Assembly: GCA_029689965.1 (NCBI GenBank)
Contig: CP121450.1
Location: 3,410,001-3,474,000 of the forward strand
Direction: 5' to 3'
Length of the DNA stretch: 64,000 nt
Source of the DNA: Curtobacterium flaccumfaciens
GTDB taxonomy: Bacteria; Actinomycetota; Actinomycetes; Actinomycetales; Microbacteriaceae
The position numbers and the translations under genes were made by a program. Of this stretch, positions 28,613 to 39,070 are shown piece after piece. Within the stretch, counting starts at the first letter, position 1; each line of letters begins with the position of its first letter. A model generated the notes under the pieces. That model saw only the letters and a program-made list of their open reading frames with translations. It was not told the origin of the DNA and made no database searches.

Positions 28613-30140
28613 TCAGCGCGCCGCGGTCAGCTCCGCCTCGCGCGCGGCCTCACGGGCACGACGGGCAGCGTCCTCGGCGGCGAACGGCAGATCGCCGAGG
28701 TCGAGGTGCGGGTTGGTGTCCTGGGTCAGCACGAGCTCGCGGGCCTCGTCCTCCGTCTCCACCGCCGGCATCGACCCGGGCAGCGGGCGTCGCGAGGACT
28801 CCTTCATGCAGAACACCCCGATCGCTCCCACGACGCTCATCGCCATCAGGAAGTACGCCGGGCGAGCTCGTCGCCCGTCGCCGTGAGCAGCGCCTGCACG
28901 ATGAGGGGCGTCGTGCCGCCGAACACCGCGATCGCGATGTTGTATGCGAAGCCCATGCCGCCGTACCGCGTCGAGGTCGGGAAGAGCGCCGGCAGCGACG
29001 CCGCCTGGTTCGACACCCAGAGCGCGGTCATGAGCGCGAGCAGTGCCAGGCCGGCGAGGGTCGACCACTGGGCTCCGTGCCCGATGAGCAGGAACGCGGG
29101 GACCACGAGCACGACCGTGGTCGCGGCGCCGATCCACATCACGACGCGACGCCCGAGCTTGTCGGACAGCTTGCCGGTGAGCGGGAGCATGACCGCGAGC
29201 AGCACGAGCACCGGGATCGTCAGCAGGGTGCCGTCGAGCGCGGAGTACCCGAGCGAGTCGGTGAGGTACGTCGGCATGTACGAGGTCAGCGCGTAGCCCA
29301 CGGTGTTCGACGCGGCGACGAGCATCACCGCGATGAGGATCGGACGCCAGTGGTCGCGGAGCATCACGAAGAGGTTCGCGGGACGACCCTCGAACGACGC
29401 GTGCACGTCGTCGGCGGCCTCCTGCGCGGCCTGCGTCGCCTGGAACACCGGGGACTCCTCGATGCGCAGGCGGAAGTAGATCGCCACGGCACCGATCACG
29501 CCGGCGGCGAGGAACGGGAAGCGCCAGCCGTACGCGGTCATCGCCTCGTCGCCGAGGGTCAGCTGCAGCACGGAGACGACCGTCGCGCCGAGCGCGAAGC
29601 CCAGGTAGCTGCCGAAGTCGAGGATGCTCGCGAAGAACCCGCGACGACGGTCGGGCGCGTACTCCGTGACGAACGTCGTGGCACCGGCGTACTCGCCGCC
29701 CGTCGAGAAGCCCTGCGCGAGCTTCAGCACGACGAGGACGATCGGTGCGAACACCCGATCGTCGCGTACGCGGGCAGCGCACCGATGAGGAACGTCGACG
29801 CGGCCATCATGATCAGCGTCGTCGCGAGCACCTTCTGGCGGCCGATGCGGTCGCCCAGGCGTCCGAAGACGATTCCGCCGAGCGGGCGGGCGACGTACGT
29901 CGCGGCGAACACACCGAGGCTGAACAGGATCTGCACAGCGGGTGCCGCCGTGGGGAGGAAGACCTTCCCCATCGTGACCGCCAGGTAGCCGTAGACGCCG
30001 ACGTCGTACCACTCCATGGTGTTGCCGACGACCATGCCGCTGACGGCACGGCGCATCATGCTCTTGTCGACCACGGTGACGTCGCTCACACGGAGGCGCC
30101 GCTGCGGCCGGGTCGGGGTATGGCTGGGATCGGAGCCCAT
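28613..30140 (-). CDS. MFS transporter, metabolite:proton symporter type (two frameshifts)
   Basis: About 509 aa with 12 membrane helices. ProP/KgtP-like signatures: [20 protein letters not shown], the loop [40 protein letters not shown], and [13 protein letters not shown]. Slips: CCC 29754-29756 (restored [18 protein letters not shown]) and GGG 28860-28862 (restored [20 protein letters not shown]). A long charged C-terminal tail ends [12 protein letters not shown]. Likely imports a compatible solute or organic acid; substrate not predictable. Confidence 0.85.
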
Positions 30141-30330
30141 GCATCTCTCCTCGAGGGATCGGCGGGCCGACGGGTACCGGCCCGGGAACAGCGAGCGACG
30201 TTACCGAGCGACCGAAATGTCATTGGCTGGTGATTCACAGGAACCGGCGTGTCACCCGAACGGGGGACCACGTGGATCGGCGCGCAGAAGGGGATCGCGT
30301 ACCTGAATAACAAGGACGTAACATCCGGGG

Positions 30331-30855
30331 ATGGCGATCGAACCGGAGACGAAGAACTGGACGTGGGTCATCGACTCTGCATGCCCGGAGTGCGGGTACG
30401 ACGGCAACGCGGTGACGATCCGCGACGTGCCGGGCATCATCGACGCGAACACGTCGGCGTGGCCTGCGGTCCTCGCCCGCGACGACGTCCGGGAGCGCCC
30501 CGACGACCACACCTGGTCACCGCTGGAGTACGCCGCCCACGTGCGGGACGTCCACCGCACGATGGCGGCGCGACTGGCGCTCATGCTCGCCGAGGATGCA
30601 CCGACCTTCCCGAACTGGGACCAGGACGCCACCGCGGTCCAGGACCGCTACGGCGAGCAGGATCCGGCCGCCGTCACGCAGGAGCTCGGCGAGGCGGCCC
30701 ACCGAGCGGCTCGCGCGTTCGACGACGTCCAGGAGGACCAGCTCGAACGCACCGGGCTCCGCTCGGACGGCAGTGCGTTCACGGTCGCGACGCTCGCCAC
30801 CTACTACGCGCACGACCCGGTGCACCACCTCTGGGACGTGCGGCGCACCCGATGA
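30331..30855 (+). CDS. DinB-like domain protein
   Basis: 174 residues of the DinB/YfiT four-helix metal-binding superfamily. It opens TWVIDSACPECGYDG, an extra CxxC-like N-terminal piece common in actinobacterial members. Conserved histidines occur in WSPLEYAAHVRDVHRTMAAR and in YYAHDPVHHLWDVRR. Role unknown; relatives act as thiol-dependent transferases. No frameshift. Stands alone. Confidence 0.8.
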   Translation: MAIEPETKNWTWVIDSACPECGYDGNAVTIRDVPGIIDANTSAWPAVLARDDVRERPDDHTWSPLEYAAHVRDVHRTMAARLALMLAEDAPTFPNWDQDATAVQDRYGEQDPAAVTQELGEAAHRAARAFDDVQEDQLERTGLRSDGSAFTVATLATYYAHDPVHHLWDVRRTR

Positions 30856-30862
30856 ACACGGC

Positions 30863-31043
30863 CGAACCGCGCGTAGGAAGTCGAATCGCGCGTAGGTGGC
30901 CGTTCCGCGCGTAGGCGGCCGAACCGCGCGTAGGCGGCCGAACCGCGCGTAGGCGGCCGAACCGCGCGTAGGCGGCCGAACCGCGCGTAGGAAGTCGAAT
31001 CGCGCGTAAGTACTCCCGGATTCCGACCCTCTACGCGCGATTC
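30863..31043. repeat. 19-bp tandem array (8 units) closed by an inverted copy
   Basis: Eight contiguous 19-bp units from 30863 to 31014, consensus CGAACCGCGCGTAGGCGGC; the outer units end in GAAGT or TACT. About 17 bases later CTACGCGCGATTC (31031-31043) is the reverse complement of the unit core GAATCGCGCGTAG, so the array can fold back. A second array with the same unit is at 50715. No gene here. Confidence 0.93.
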
Positions 31044-31090
31044 TGCATCCCTGTGCGAGCGTTGTGGGCAGGAACGTGCGTGGAGGCGGG

Positions 31091-31126
31091 CTGGAGGCAC
31101 GGGGCGGGCCCGCACCGTGCCTCCAG
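31091..31126. repeat. CTGGAGGC-family palindrome, 18-bp arms
   Basis: CTGGAGGCACGGGGCGGG followed by CCCGCACCGTGCCTCCAG, one mismatch in 18. It sits 20 bp after the end of the SorC regulator gene and could terminate it. Confidence 0.85.
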
Positions 31127-31145
31127 TCCGACTGGCGGGAACCGC

Positions 31146-32108
31146 TCAGGCGAGCGCGTCGAGCAGGGCACGCGCCGTCGCGGCGTCGGTCACCAGCTCG
31201 TTGACGAGCCGACCGCGCACCGCGCCGATGATGCTCGACACCTTCGACGCGCCCACCGCGACACCGACGGCGTGCGGGACGGCGGCGAGCACCTCGCGGG
31301 ACGTGCGCACCATCCGGTCGCTCCCGGGGAACTCGATCGCCGAGCCGTCGGCAGCGTAGAAATTGAGGCAGACGTCGCCGGCGGCCTGGTCGAAGACCGC
31401 GTCCTCGACGGGCACGCCACGGGCGAGCGCGTCGCGGGTGGGCGTCGGCGCGCCGATGCCGAGGATCGCGCCCTTCGCCCGGCCCCAGAGCCCGACGACG
31501 TGCTGGAAGGCGGGGTCCTCGTCGAGCGACGAGCGCATGGCCGCCGACGGCAGCGCCTGCGCGAAGAGGAACGCCGGGATCGCTCCGGAGTGCTCCGCCG
31601 CGGTCCGGGTGATCTCGTTCGTCTGGAACCAGGGCATCGGATCGGCCTGGCCGCCCACGGTCGGGACAAGCTGCACGCCCGGGAGCTGCGGCATGCCTGC
31701 GTGCGCGACGTCGTAGACCGTGCGACCGGACGACATCAGGACGGCGTCGCCCGGGACGAGCCCCATGCCGTCGACCGCGGCCGCGAGCGGGGCTGCGAGG
31801 TCGGCACCGAGCGTGGCGGCGTGCGTCACGGCGGCCAGGTGCACGGCGTGGAGCCCGAGCACGACCTGCAGCCGTTCGGCGAGGGCGACGGTCTCGTCCT
31901 GGAACGGGTCGACGACCTCGATGCGGACGAGCCCGGCCTTCCGCGCCTCGGCGACGAGCCGGCTCACGGTGGGCCGGGACACCCCGAGGCGCGAAGCGAT
32001 CTCGACCTGCGTGGCGTCCTCGAGGTAGTACATCCGCGCCGCCTGGTACACGGTGTCGAGCGGGAAACGGGTCCGGGCACCCTCCGGGGCGGGGATCTCG
32101 GCGGACAT
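31146..32108 (-). CDS. SorC-type transcriptional regulator, polyol module 1
   Basis: About 320 aa. N-terminal HTH ([40 protein letters not shown]) with a C-terminal sugar-binding domain (VLMSSGRTVYDVAHAGM, VPTVGGQADPMPWFQTNEIT, GAILGIGAPTPTRDALARGV). ATG 32108. It lies 25 bp downstream of the SDR gene on the same strand, so they are co-transcribed. It is closely paralogous to the regulator at 38012. The likely operator is the CAGAA-N6-TTCTG dyad at 32990. Confidence 0.88.
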   Translation of the reverse strand: MSAEIPAPEGARTRFPLDTVYQAARMYYLEDATQVEIASRLGVSRPTVSRLVAEARKAGLVRIEVVDPFQDETVALAERLQVVLGLHAVHLAAVTHAATLGADLAAPLAAAVDGMGLVPGDAVLMSSGRTVYDVAHAGMPQLPGVQLVPTVGGQADPMPWFQTNEITRTAAEHSGAIPAFLFAQALPSAAMRSSLDEDPAFQHVVGLWGRAKGAILGIGAPTPTRDALARGVPVEDAVFDQAAGDVCLNFYAADGSAIEFPGSDRMVRTSREVLAAVPHAVGVAVGASKVSSIIGAVRGRLVNELVTDAATARALLDALA

Positions 32109-32133
32109 GGGGCGATCGTAGTCCCGAGGCACG

Positions 32134-32958
32134 TCAGCGGATCGTGAACCCGCCGTCCACGCGGAGGTCGGCACCGTTCACCATGGCGCTCGGCTCCCCC
32201 GCCAGGAACAGCACGGCCGCGGCGATCTCGTCGGGCGTCGCGAACCGGCCCGTCGGGATCTCGTCCTGGTGCCGGAGGCCGTTCTCGTTCGCCCACGCCG
32301 CTCGGCCGAGATCGGTGAGCACGACGGTCGGCGAGACGGTGTTCACGGTGACGCCACGGCCGCCCCACTCGAGCGCGAGCACGCGGGTGAGCCCGATCAC
32401 ACCGGCCTTCGAGGCGCAGTACGCCGCGTGGCCGTCGATCCCCACGTGGGCGGCCTGGGAGGCGATGTTCACGATGCGGCCGTACCCGGCGGCGAGCATG
32501 TGCCGGCCGGCGGCCTGTGCGACGCGGTAGGTGCCGGTCAGGTTGACGTCGATGGTCTTCGCCCACGCGCCGGGCTCGAGGTCCTCAGCGGGTGCGAGGG
32601 CGACGATGCCGGCGCAGTTGACGAGGACGTCGATGCTGTCGAAGCGCTCGGAGACGGCCGCGATCGTGCCGGCGACCGAGGACTCGTCCGTGACGTCGCA
32701 GCCGAAACCGGCATGGACACCGTCGCCGGGTCCGGCAGCGGGCAGGTCCGCGGCGGCCGCCGCGGCGCCGTCGGCTCGGACGTCCACGATCGCGACCCGC
32801 GCACCGCGCGCCGCGAGCGCCCGGGCGATGGCGTTCCCGATGCCCGACGCGCCCCCGGTGACGATCGCGGTGCGCCCGGAGAAGTCGTTCGTCAGGTCGA
32901 CGCCGTCCGGGCCCGGGCGGAGGGCCGCGGCGAAGTCGGTGCTCGTGCTGGTGGTCAT
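32134..32958 (-). CDS. SDR-family polyol dehydrogenase
   Basis: 274 residues. NAD(P)-binding TAIVTGGASGIGNAIARALA (TGxxxGIG, about 33-40), LVNCAGIVAL (NAG-type), catalytic Ser of NIASQAAHVG and YCASKAGV (YxxxK). A Golgi-free classical SDR similar in style to D-threitol/D-arabitol dehydrogenases. ATG 32958. Divergent from the zinc dehydrogenase gene and adjacent to a polyol kinase and isomerase; oxidation of a tetritol or pentitol is the likely reaction (inference). Confidence 0.85.
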   Translation of the reverse strand: MTTSTSTDFAAALRPGPDGVDLTNDFSGRTAIVTGGASGIGNAIARALAARGARVAIVDVRADGAAAAAADLPAAGPGDGVHAGFGCDVTDESSVAGTIAAVSERFDSIDVLVNCAGIVALAPAEDLEPGAWAKTIDVNLTGTYRVAQAAGRHMLAAGYGRIVNIASQAAHVGIDGHAAYCASKAGVIGLTRVLALEWGGRGVTVNTVSPTVVLTDLGRAAWANENGLRHQDEIPTGRFATPDEIAAAVLFLAGEPSAMVNGADLRVDGGFTIR

Positions 32959-32989
32959 GTGCGCTCCCTTGCGTTCAGCGAGAACCTAC

Positions 32990-33031
32990 CAGAAATTATG
33001 TTCTGGACAAACGTTCCGCGTGGTGTACAGT
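32990..33031 (+). promoter_or_regulatory. Promoter and operator of polyol dehydrogenase copy 1
   Basis: Operator dyad CAGAAATTATGTTCTG (32990-33005, perfect CAGAA/TTCTG arms) overlaps a -35 box TGGACA (33004-33009); after a 16-bp spacer comes TACAGT (33026-33031) as -10. The same geometry recurs upstream of copy 2 at 43687-43728. The AT-rich dyad also lies in front of the divergent SDR gene. Confidence 0.65.
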
Positions 33032-33064
33032 CGTCGCCGAAGCCACCCAACGGAGGAACAGCTC

Positions 33065-34197
33065 ATGTCGACGACGACCGAGAACGCGGCCACGACCGCC
33101 GCCACCACCACCATCCCGACCACGATGCGTGCTGTCGTGGTGCACGGACCCGGCGACTACCGCCTCGAGACCCGACCCGTGCCCACCCCCGGCCCCGGGG
33201 AACTCCTGCTCCGCACCGACGCCGTCGGCATCTGCGCCAGCGACCTGAAGTGCTACCACGGCGCCGCGAAGTTCTGGGGCGACGACAACCGCCCCGCCTG
33301 GGCCGAGAAGAACCGCATCCCCGGCCACGAGTTCGTCGGCACCATCGTCGCCGGCGACGACGACACCCTCACCAAGCGCAAGGTCGCCCTCGGCGACCGC
33401 ATCGCCTGCGAACAGATCGTCCCCTGCTGGGAATGCAAGTACTGCCTCGAAGGCGCCTACTGGATGTGCAACATCCACGACATGTTCGGCTTCAAGGGCT
33501 ACGACGGCGCCATGGCCGAGTACGTCCTCGTCCCCACCAAAGCCCTCACCCACCCCGTGTCCAACGCATTGCCCGGCCAGGTCGCCGCGTTCGCCGAACC
33601 CCTCTCCTGCGCCTTCCACGCCGTCGAACGCGGCGACATCACGTTCGGCGACACCGTCGTCATCGCCGGCGCCGGCCCCATCGGCCTGTCCGCCATCGCC
33701 GGCACCCGCCAGAAGAACCCGCTGCGCATCATCGCCCTCGACGTCGTCGACGCCAAACTCGAGCTCGCCCGCAAGGTCGGCGCCGACATCACCATCAACA
33801 TCGCCGAAGACGACGCCGTCACCCGCGTCAAGGAACTCACCGACGGCTACGGCGCCGACGTCTACATCGAAGCCACCGGCCACCCCTCCGCCGTCCCACA
33901 AGGCCTCAACCTGCTCCGCAAACTCGGCACCTTCGTCGAGTACTCCGTCTTCAAGGACAACACCTCCGTCGACTGGTCCATCATCTCCGACGACAAGGAA
34001 CTCGACATCCGCGGCGCCCACCTCGGCCCCCACACCTGGCCCGCCGCGATCAACTCCTCGAAACCGAGACCCTCCCCATGACCGAGATCTGCACCCACCA
34101 ATTCCCACTCGAACAATTCCAAGAAGCCCTCGACCTCGTCGGCGACTCCACCGGCACCAGCGTCAAGGTCTCCATCATCCCGTCCCTGCAGGCCTGA
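33065..34197 (+). CDS. Zinc-dependent polyol (erythritol/L-threitol-type) dehydrogenase, copy 1 (one frameshift)
   Basis: 377 aa medium-chain dehydrogenase. Catalytic zinc: Cys57 (VGICASDLKCYHGAAKFW), His88-Glu89 (IPGHEFVG). Structural zinc: Cys121, 124, 127, 135 (CWECKYCLEGAYWMC). Rossmann motif GAGPIG at 202-207. The AKFWGDDNRPAW insertion is as I recall it in erythritol/L-threitol dehydrogenase EltD of mycobacteria. ATG 33065 follows GGAGG. One A is missing at 34050-34052 relative to copy 2 (ATCAAACTCC), breaking the last 50 residues. First gene of an operon with an MFS permease, kinase and isomerase. Confidence 0.82.
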
Positions 34198-34226
34198 GCC
34201 GAAGCCCACCACAGGAGTCAGCAAGC

Positions 34227-35540
34227 ATGTCAACGACGACACAGCGCGCCACGGGTGCGCCGACGACGCCCCGCACCGAGGGCCGTCTCGACAAGATGGG
34301 CATCCCCCGCCCGCTCGCCCTCGGGTTCCTCGCCGTCCTGGTCTTCATGACCGGGAACGGCGTCGAATCGAACTTCATCACGCCGCACATGGTCGCGGTC
34401 CTCGGCAGCCCCGAGGCCACCGTCGCGACGATCGTGACGTTCTACAGCCTCGCCGCCCTGGTCGGAAGCTACATCTCCGGCGCCCTCGCCGACCTCATCG
34501 GACCCCGCCGGGTGATGTTCCTCGGGTTCGCGGTGTGGGTGGTGTTCGAGGTCCTGTTCCTCATCGCCCTGGGACTCGGCAGCGTGCCGTTCGCTGCCGT
34601 GACGTACGCGATCCGCGGCTTCGGGTACCCGCTGTTCGCCTTCGCCTTCCTGGTGTGGGTGAACATCACGACGCCCGTCGAACGCAACGGATCGGCCGTC
34701 GGCTGGTTCTACGTCGCCTTCACCGGTGGTCTGCCGACGCTCGGGTCGCTATTCGCCATCGGCGCCATCCCGGTGTTCGGCGGCGGTACGGGCGGTGAGA
34801 CCGGCGCGATGGTCGCCTCGATCGGCCTGGTCGTGATCGGCTTCCTCATCCTGCTGTTCGGCGTGCGGCTCCCGAACGGGTTCTCCCGCATCGCGCCGGC
34901 CGGCGAGAGTGCCTGGCGCGTGCTCACCAGCGGCATCCGTCTGACGGTCACTCGTCCGAAGATCCTCATGGGGTTCCTCGTCCGTCTGATCAACACGGCA
35001 CCCGAGTTCGGCATGTTCGTGGTCCTGCCCGCGGTCATCGCGAACGAGCGCGGATGGGGCCAGAGCCGCTGGCTGCTCATGACCGTGTGCGTCTACGCGA
35101 CGAACATCCTCGTGAACGCGCTGTTCGGCTGGGTCGGCGACAAGATCGGCTGGCAGCGCACCGTCAAGTGGTTCGGGATCATCGGGTCCGCGATCGGACT
35201 CGTCGCCTGGTGGTACGTCCCGCAGCTCGTGCCCGCCGGCTCCGGCTGGGGCTACGTGCTCTCGGTGATCGCCGGCTGCGTGTTCGGCTGTCTCCTCGCC
35301 GGGTTCGTCCCGATGGGTGCGATCATGCCGGCGCTCGCACCGGAGCACAAGGGCGCCGCGATGGCGATGTACACGACCGCTGCGGGTGGCGCGGCGTTCC
35401 TCGGCACCGGTGTGGTGGCGGCGGTGCTCGCCCTCGGCGGCGGCGGTCAGGCCGTGACCTGGACGTTCGTGGGCCTGTACGCCTGCGCGTTCGTGATGAT
35501 CCACTTCCTCAAGGTCCCGCAGGGCGAGCGCTCCCACTGA
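34227..35540 (+). CDS. MFS polyol permease
   Basis: 437 residues, 12 membrane helices. MTGNGVESNFITPHMVAVLG, SGALADLIGPRRVMFLGFAV (DxxGRR-type loop), YAIRGFGYPLFAFAFLVWVN and WVGDKIGWQRTVKWFGIIGS are characteristic of the RbtT/DalT ribitol-arabitol permease group. Clean reading. It starts 29 bp after the dehydrogenase; proton-coupled uptake of the substrate of that enzyme is the natural role. Confidence 0.84.
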   Translation: MSTTTQRATGAPTTPRTEGRLDKMGIPRPLALGFLAVLVFMTGNGVESNFITPHMVAVLGSPEATVATIVTFYSLAALVGSYISGALADLIGPRRVMFLGFAVWVVFEVLFLIALGLGSVPFAAVTYAIRGFGYPLFAFAFLVWVNITTPVERNGSAVGWFYVAFTGGLPTLGSLFAIGAIPVFGGGTGGETGAMVASIGLVVIGFLILLFGVRLPNGFSRIAPAGESAWRVLTSGIRLTVTRPKILMGFLVRLINTAPEFGMFVVLPAVIANERGWGQSRWLLMTVCVYATNILVNALFGWVGDKIGWQRTVKWFGIIGSAIGLVAWWYVPQLVPAGSGWGYVLSVIAGCVFGCLLAGFVPMGAIMPALAPEHKGAAMAMYTTAAGGAAFLGTGVVAAVLALGGGGQAVTWTFVGLYACAFVMIHFLKVPQGERSH

Positions 35541-35584
35541 CGGCCCCGCCCCGCCCGCTCACACCCCGACCGAGGACACTGAAC

Positions 35585-35617
35585 CCGGGCGACGGCGGCC
35601 GTCCCGCCGTCGCCCGG
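35585..35617 (+). terminator. Hairpin inside the polyol operon
   Basis: Perfect 14-bp stem CCGGGCGACGGCGG / CCGCCGTCGCCCGG with loop CCGTC, in the 135-bp gap between the permease and kinase genes, followed by C-rich rather than T-rich sequence. It may be a partial terminator or an mRNA-stability hairpin that lowers kinase expression. Confidence 0.55.
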
Positions 35618-35675
35618 TGCCCCTCCCAGTGCCCCTCCCCACGACACGACTCGACCCGACACGAAGGACAGCACC

Positions 35676-37417
35676 ATGACCACGATCCACGACGACCCGG
35701 AGGAGTTCGCCGAGGACCAGCTCGCCGGCTGGCTCGCGCTCTACGCGGACCGGGTGCGCGGTGTCCACGGCGGCGTCGTCGCCCTGCCCACCGAGGGCGC
35801 GGACCCGCAGGTCGCCGTCGTCGTCGGCGGCGGCTCCGGCCACTACCCCGCGTTCTGCGGCGTCGTCGGCCCCGGCTTCGCCACCGGGGCCGTCGTCGGC
35901 AACATCTTCACCTCGCCGTCCACCGCGCAGGTGTACTCCGTCGCGAAGGCGGCCGACCAGGGCAAGGGCGTCGTCCTGACGTTCGGCAACTACGCGGGCG
36001 ACGTGATGAACTTCGGTCTCGCCGCCGAGCGGCTGAACGCGGAGGGCATCGACACCCGCATCGTGATCGTCACCGACGACGTCGCGAGCGCCGAGGACGA
36101 GTCGAAGCGCCGGGGCATCGCCGGTGACTTCTCCGTCTTCAAGGCCATGGGGGCCGCCGCTGCCGCCGGTGCTCCGCTGGACGAGGTCGAGCGGATCGGG
36201 AACGCGTCCAACGCCGCGACCCGCACCATCGGCGTCGCGTTCTCGGGGTGCACGATGCCGGGCGCGTCCGAGCCGCTGTTCACCGTGCCGGACGGGCACC
36301 TCGGCCTGGGGCTGGGGATCCACGGCGAGCCCGGCATCGAGGACGTCCCGCTGCTGCCCGCGACCGAGCTCGCGGACCTGCTCGTGGCGCGACTGCTCGA
36401 GCACCGTCCGGCCGACGGCGGCGACCGGGTCGCCCCGATCCTCAACGGACTGGGCGACACGAAGTACGAGGAGCTGTTCCTGCTCTGGGGCAAGGTCCTG
36501 CCGCTGCTGCGGGACGCCGGTCTCGAGGTCGTCGAGCCGGAGGTCGGCGAGCTCGTGACGAGCCTGGACATGGGCGGCTGCTCGCTGACCCTGCAGTGGC
36601 TCGACGACGAGCTCGAGTCGCTGTGGCGAGCCGACGCGTACACGCCCGCGTACCGCAAGGTGGCGGCGGCGGTCGCAGCGCTGGTGCCGGCCGCGGCCGT
36701 GGCGGAGGCCGCGGAGGAGGCGACGGTCGTGCCGGACGCGACTGATGCCTCCCGGGCTGCCGCCCGGACCGCACGTGCCGCCGTCGAGGCGATGGACGCG
36801 CTCCTGCGCGACCACGAGGAGGAACTCGGTCGGATCGACGCCGTCGCCGGCGACGGCGACCACGGTCGCGGCATGGTCAAGGGGGTCGGTGCGGCCCGCA
36901 AGGCGGTCGACCGGGTCGGCCAGGAGGCGGGGGTCGCCTTCGTCCTCGGACGCGCCGGTGACGCATGGGCCGAGTTCGCGGGCGGCACCTCCGGTGTCCT
37001 GTGGGGTGCGGCGCTCGAGGCCTTCGGACGGTCGCTCGGCGACGACCGCGAGACGTACGAGGCGGGCGACGTCGTCGACGCCGCGCAGACGTTCGCGGAC
37101 ACGATCCAGCACCTCGGTCGGGCGTCCCGGGCGACAAGACCCTGCTCGACGCGCTGCTCCCCTTCGTCGACGAGCTCCGCTCGGAGGTGTCGTCGGGCAC
37201 CCCGCTGCCGGCCGCATGGGAGTCGGCGGCCAGGGTGGCCGTCGAGCAGGCCACGGCGACCGCCGACCTCCGGCCGAAGGTCGGCCGCGCCCGCCCGCTG
37301 GCGGAGAAGAGCCTGGGGACGCCCGACGCGGGCGCCACCTCGATGGGGATGATCCTCACGCGCGTGGGCGAGGTCCTCGCTGCGCGCGCAGCAGACAAGG
37401 AAGGAACACACGCATGA
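35676..37417 (+). CDS. Dihydroxyacetone/erythrulose kinase, fused DhaK-DhaL (one frameshift)
   Basis: About 581 aa ATP-dependent ketose kinase. DhaK half: [11 protein letters not shown] (51-58), GNIFTSPST (75-83) and [12 protein letters not shown], with His216 as the covalent substrate-binding histidine. DhaL half from about 365: [17 protein letters not shown] supplies the Mg-binding aspartates. One C is missing at 37126-37128; restored, it reads [20 protein letters not shown] to TGA 37415-37417. In M. smegmatis such kinases phosphorylate D- or L-erythrulose. Stop overlaps the isomerase start (ATGA). Confidence 0.86.
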
Positions 37418-37897
37418 CGTACCGTCTCGTGATCGGGTCCGACGACGCCGGGTTCGACTACAAGGAGATCATCAAGCAGGACCTCGAGGGCGACGCCCGC
37501 GTGTCGTCCGTGCAGGACGTCGGGGTCGACGCGGACGGCCACACCGCCTACCCGCACGTCGCCGTCGATGCGGCGCGCCTGGTGGCGAACGGCGAAGCGG
37601 ACCGGGCGATCCTGATCTGCGGCACCGGGCTCGGCGTCGCGATCAGCGCGAACAAGGTCCCCGGCATCCGAGCCGTCACCGCGCACGACAGCTTCAGCGT
37701 CGAGCGGTCGGTCCTCAGCAACGACGCGCAGGTGCTGTGCATGGGCCAGCGCGTCATCGGGGTCGAAGCTGGCACGACGTCTGGCGAAGGAGTGGCTCGG
37801 CTACGAGTTCGACACGACGTCCGCGAGCGCGTCGAAGGTCGCGGCCATTTGCGAGTACGACGGCAGCGCGCCCGCCGGCGTGGACGCGCAGGCGTAG
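37414..37897 (+). CDS. RpiB/LacAB-family sugar-phosphate isomerase (one insertion)
   Basis: About 160 aa. [20 protein letters not shown] is the GSDHAG-type opening, and [20 protein letters not shown] holds the catalytic Cys and phosphate loop. At 37765-37768 GAAGCT should be GAGCT; removing one A gives [20 protein letters not shown] and a C-terminus to TAG 37895-37897. Homologous isomerases convert erythrulose phosphates (LerI/DerI) or ribose 5-phosphate. Coupled to the kinase; last gene of the operon before a terminator. Confidence 0.87.
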
Positions 37898-37916
37898 CGC
37901 CTCGCCCGTACGAACC

Positions 37917-37956
37917 GGCCGGTCCGGACCGCGGCGCACCGTGGTCCGGACCGGCC
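37917..37956 (+). terminator. Terminator of polyol operon 1
   Basis: Perfect 14-bp stem GGCCGGTCCGGACC / GGTCCGGACCGGCC, 12-nt loop, 19 bases after the isomerase stop and between convergent genes. Probably acts in both directions. Confidence 0.85.
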
Positions 37957-38011
37957 TGTCGTCGCGCCAGGACTCGTCGTGCCAGGCCTCGTCGCGGCAG
38001 GTCTCGTGGCC

Positions 38012-38976
38012 TCAGGTCTCGTCGGCGGCGGCGAGGACGGCGCGCGCCGTCCGGACGTCCGTGACGAGCTCGCCGATCAGGCCCGCCCGGATCCCGCCCA
38101 CCACGCTCGGTGCCTTCTCGACGCCGATGGCCGTGGCGACGACGTGCGGGATCGCGGCGAGGGCCGCCCGCGGCGTCCTCACCATGCGCTCGGCGCCCTC
38201 GAACTCGATCGGCGTCCCGTCACGGCGGAAGAAGTTCAGGGACACGTCGCCCGCCGCGTCGCGGACGACCTGGTCGTCCACGGGCACACCGGTCGCGAGC
38301 GCCTCCCGGGTCGCCGGTGGGGCGCCCACCCCCACGACGGCACCCGATGCCCGGTGCCACAGGTCGACGACGTGCCGGAACGACGGGTCGGCGTCGAGCG
38401 AGGCACGCATCGCCGCCGACGGCAGGGCCTCGGCGAACAGGAAGGACGGCGTCGCGCCCGAGCGTGCCGCAGCCGTCCGGGTGATCTCGTTCGACTGGAA
38501 CCACGGCAGCGGGTCGACGTGCCCGCCGACGGTCGGCGCGAGTCGCACCCCGGCAACCGGGGCATCGCGTCGCGCGCGAGCGCGTGCGTCGTCCGACCGC
38601 TGCCGATGAGGAGCACGTCGCCGGCCCGGAGCTCCATGCGCGCGACGGCGGCTGCGATCGCCGGCGCGAGGTCGGTTCCGAGGGTCGCACGGTGCACCGC
38701 GGGGACGACCTGCGCGTGCCGGAGGCCGAGGGCGGCGACGAGTCGCGCCGCGAGGGCCTGCGTCTCGTCCTCGAACGGGTCGAGGACGGCGACCTGCACG
38801 AGGCCGGAGCTCCTCGCCGCGGCGACGAGCCGGCTCACGGTGGACCGCGACACGGCGAGGCGCGCGGCGATGTCGGCCTGGGTGGCGTCCTCGAGGTAGT
38901 ACATCCGTGCGGCCTGGTACACGAGCTCCAGCGGGAAGCGGGTTTCTGCCGCGCGACGCGGGGGCCGGTCGCCCAT
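38012..38976 (-). CDS. SorC-type transcriptional regulator, polyol module 2 (one frameshift)
   Basis: About 321 aa, clear paralog of the regulator at 31146: [40 protein letters not shown] in the [43 protein letters not shown] and [20 protein letters not shown] in the effector domain. One G is missing at CCCC 38548-38551 (+ strand), between MPRLPG and [12 protein letters not shown] 38976. Lies downstream of the ABC importer genes beyond a strong hairpin. Confidence 0.86.
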
Positions 38977-39002
38977 CCGGTCATCGTGGTCTCCTCAGGG
39001 AC

Positions 39003-39048
39003 GGCCGCGGCCCCCACCCTGCGTCGAGGCGGAGTGGGGGCCGCGGCC
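39003..39048 (-). terminator. Terminator after the polyol ABC importer operon
   Basis: Perfect 15-bp stem GGCCGCGGCCCCCAC / GTGGGGGCCGCGGCC with a 16-nt loop, between the solute-binding protein gene and the SorC regulator gene, both on the minus strand. Read-through would be needed for the regulator unless it has its own promoter. Confidence 0.85.
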
Positions 39049-39070
39049 CGGTCAGTCAGTCAGTCCTCGG

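Noticed and set aside
30863..31043. Tandem 19-bp units considered as a CRISPR array
   Set aside because: There are no spacers: units are directly contiguous and vary among themselves, and no cas genes are present.
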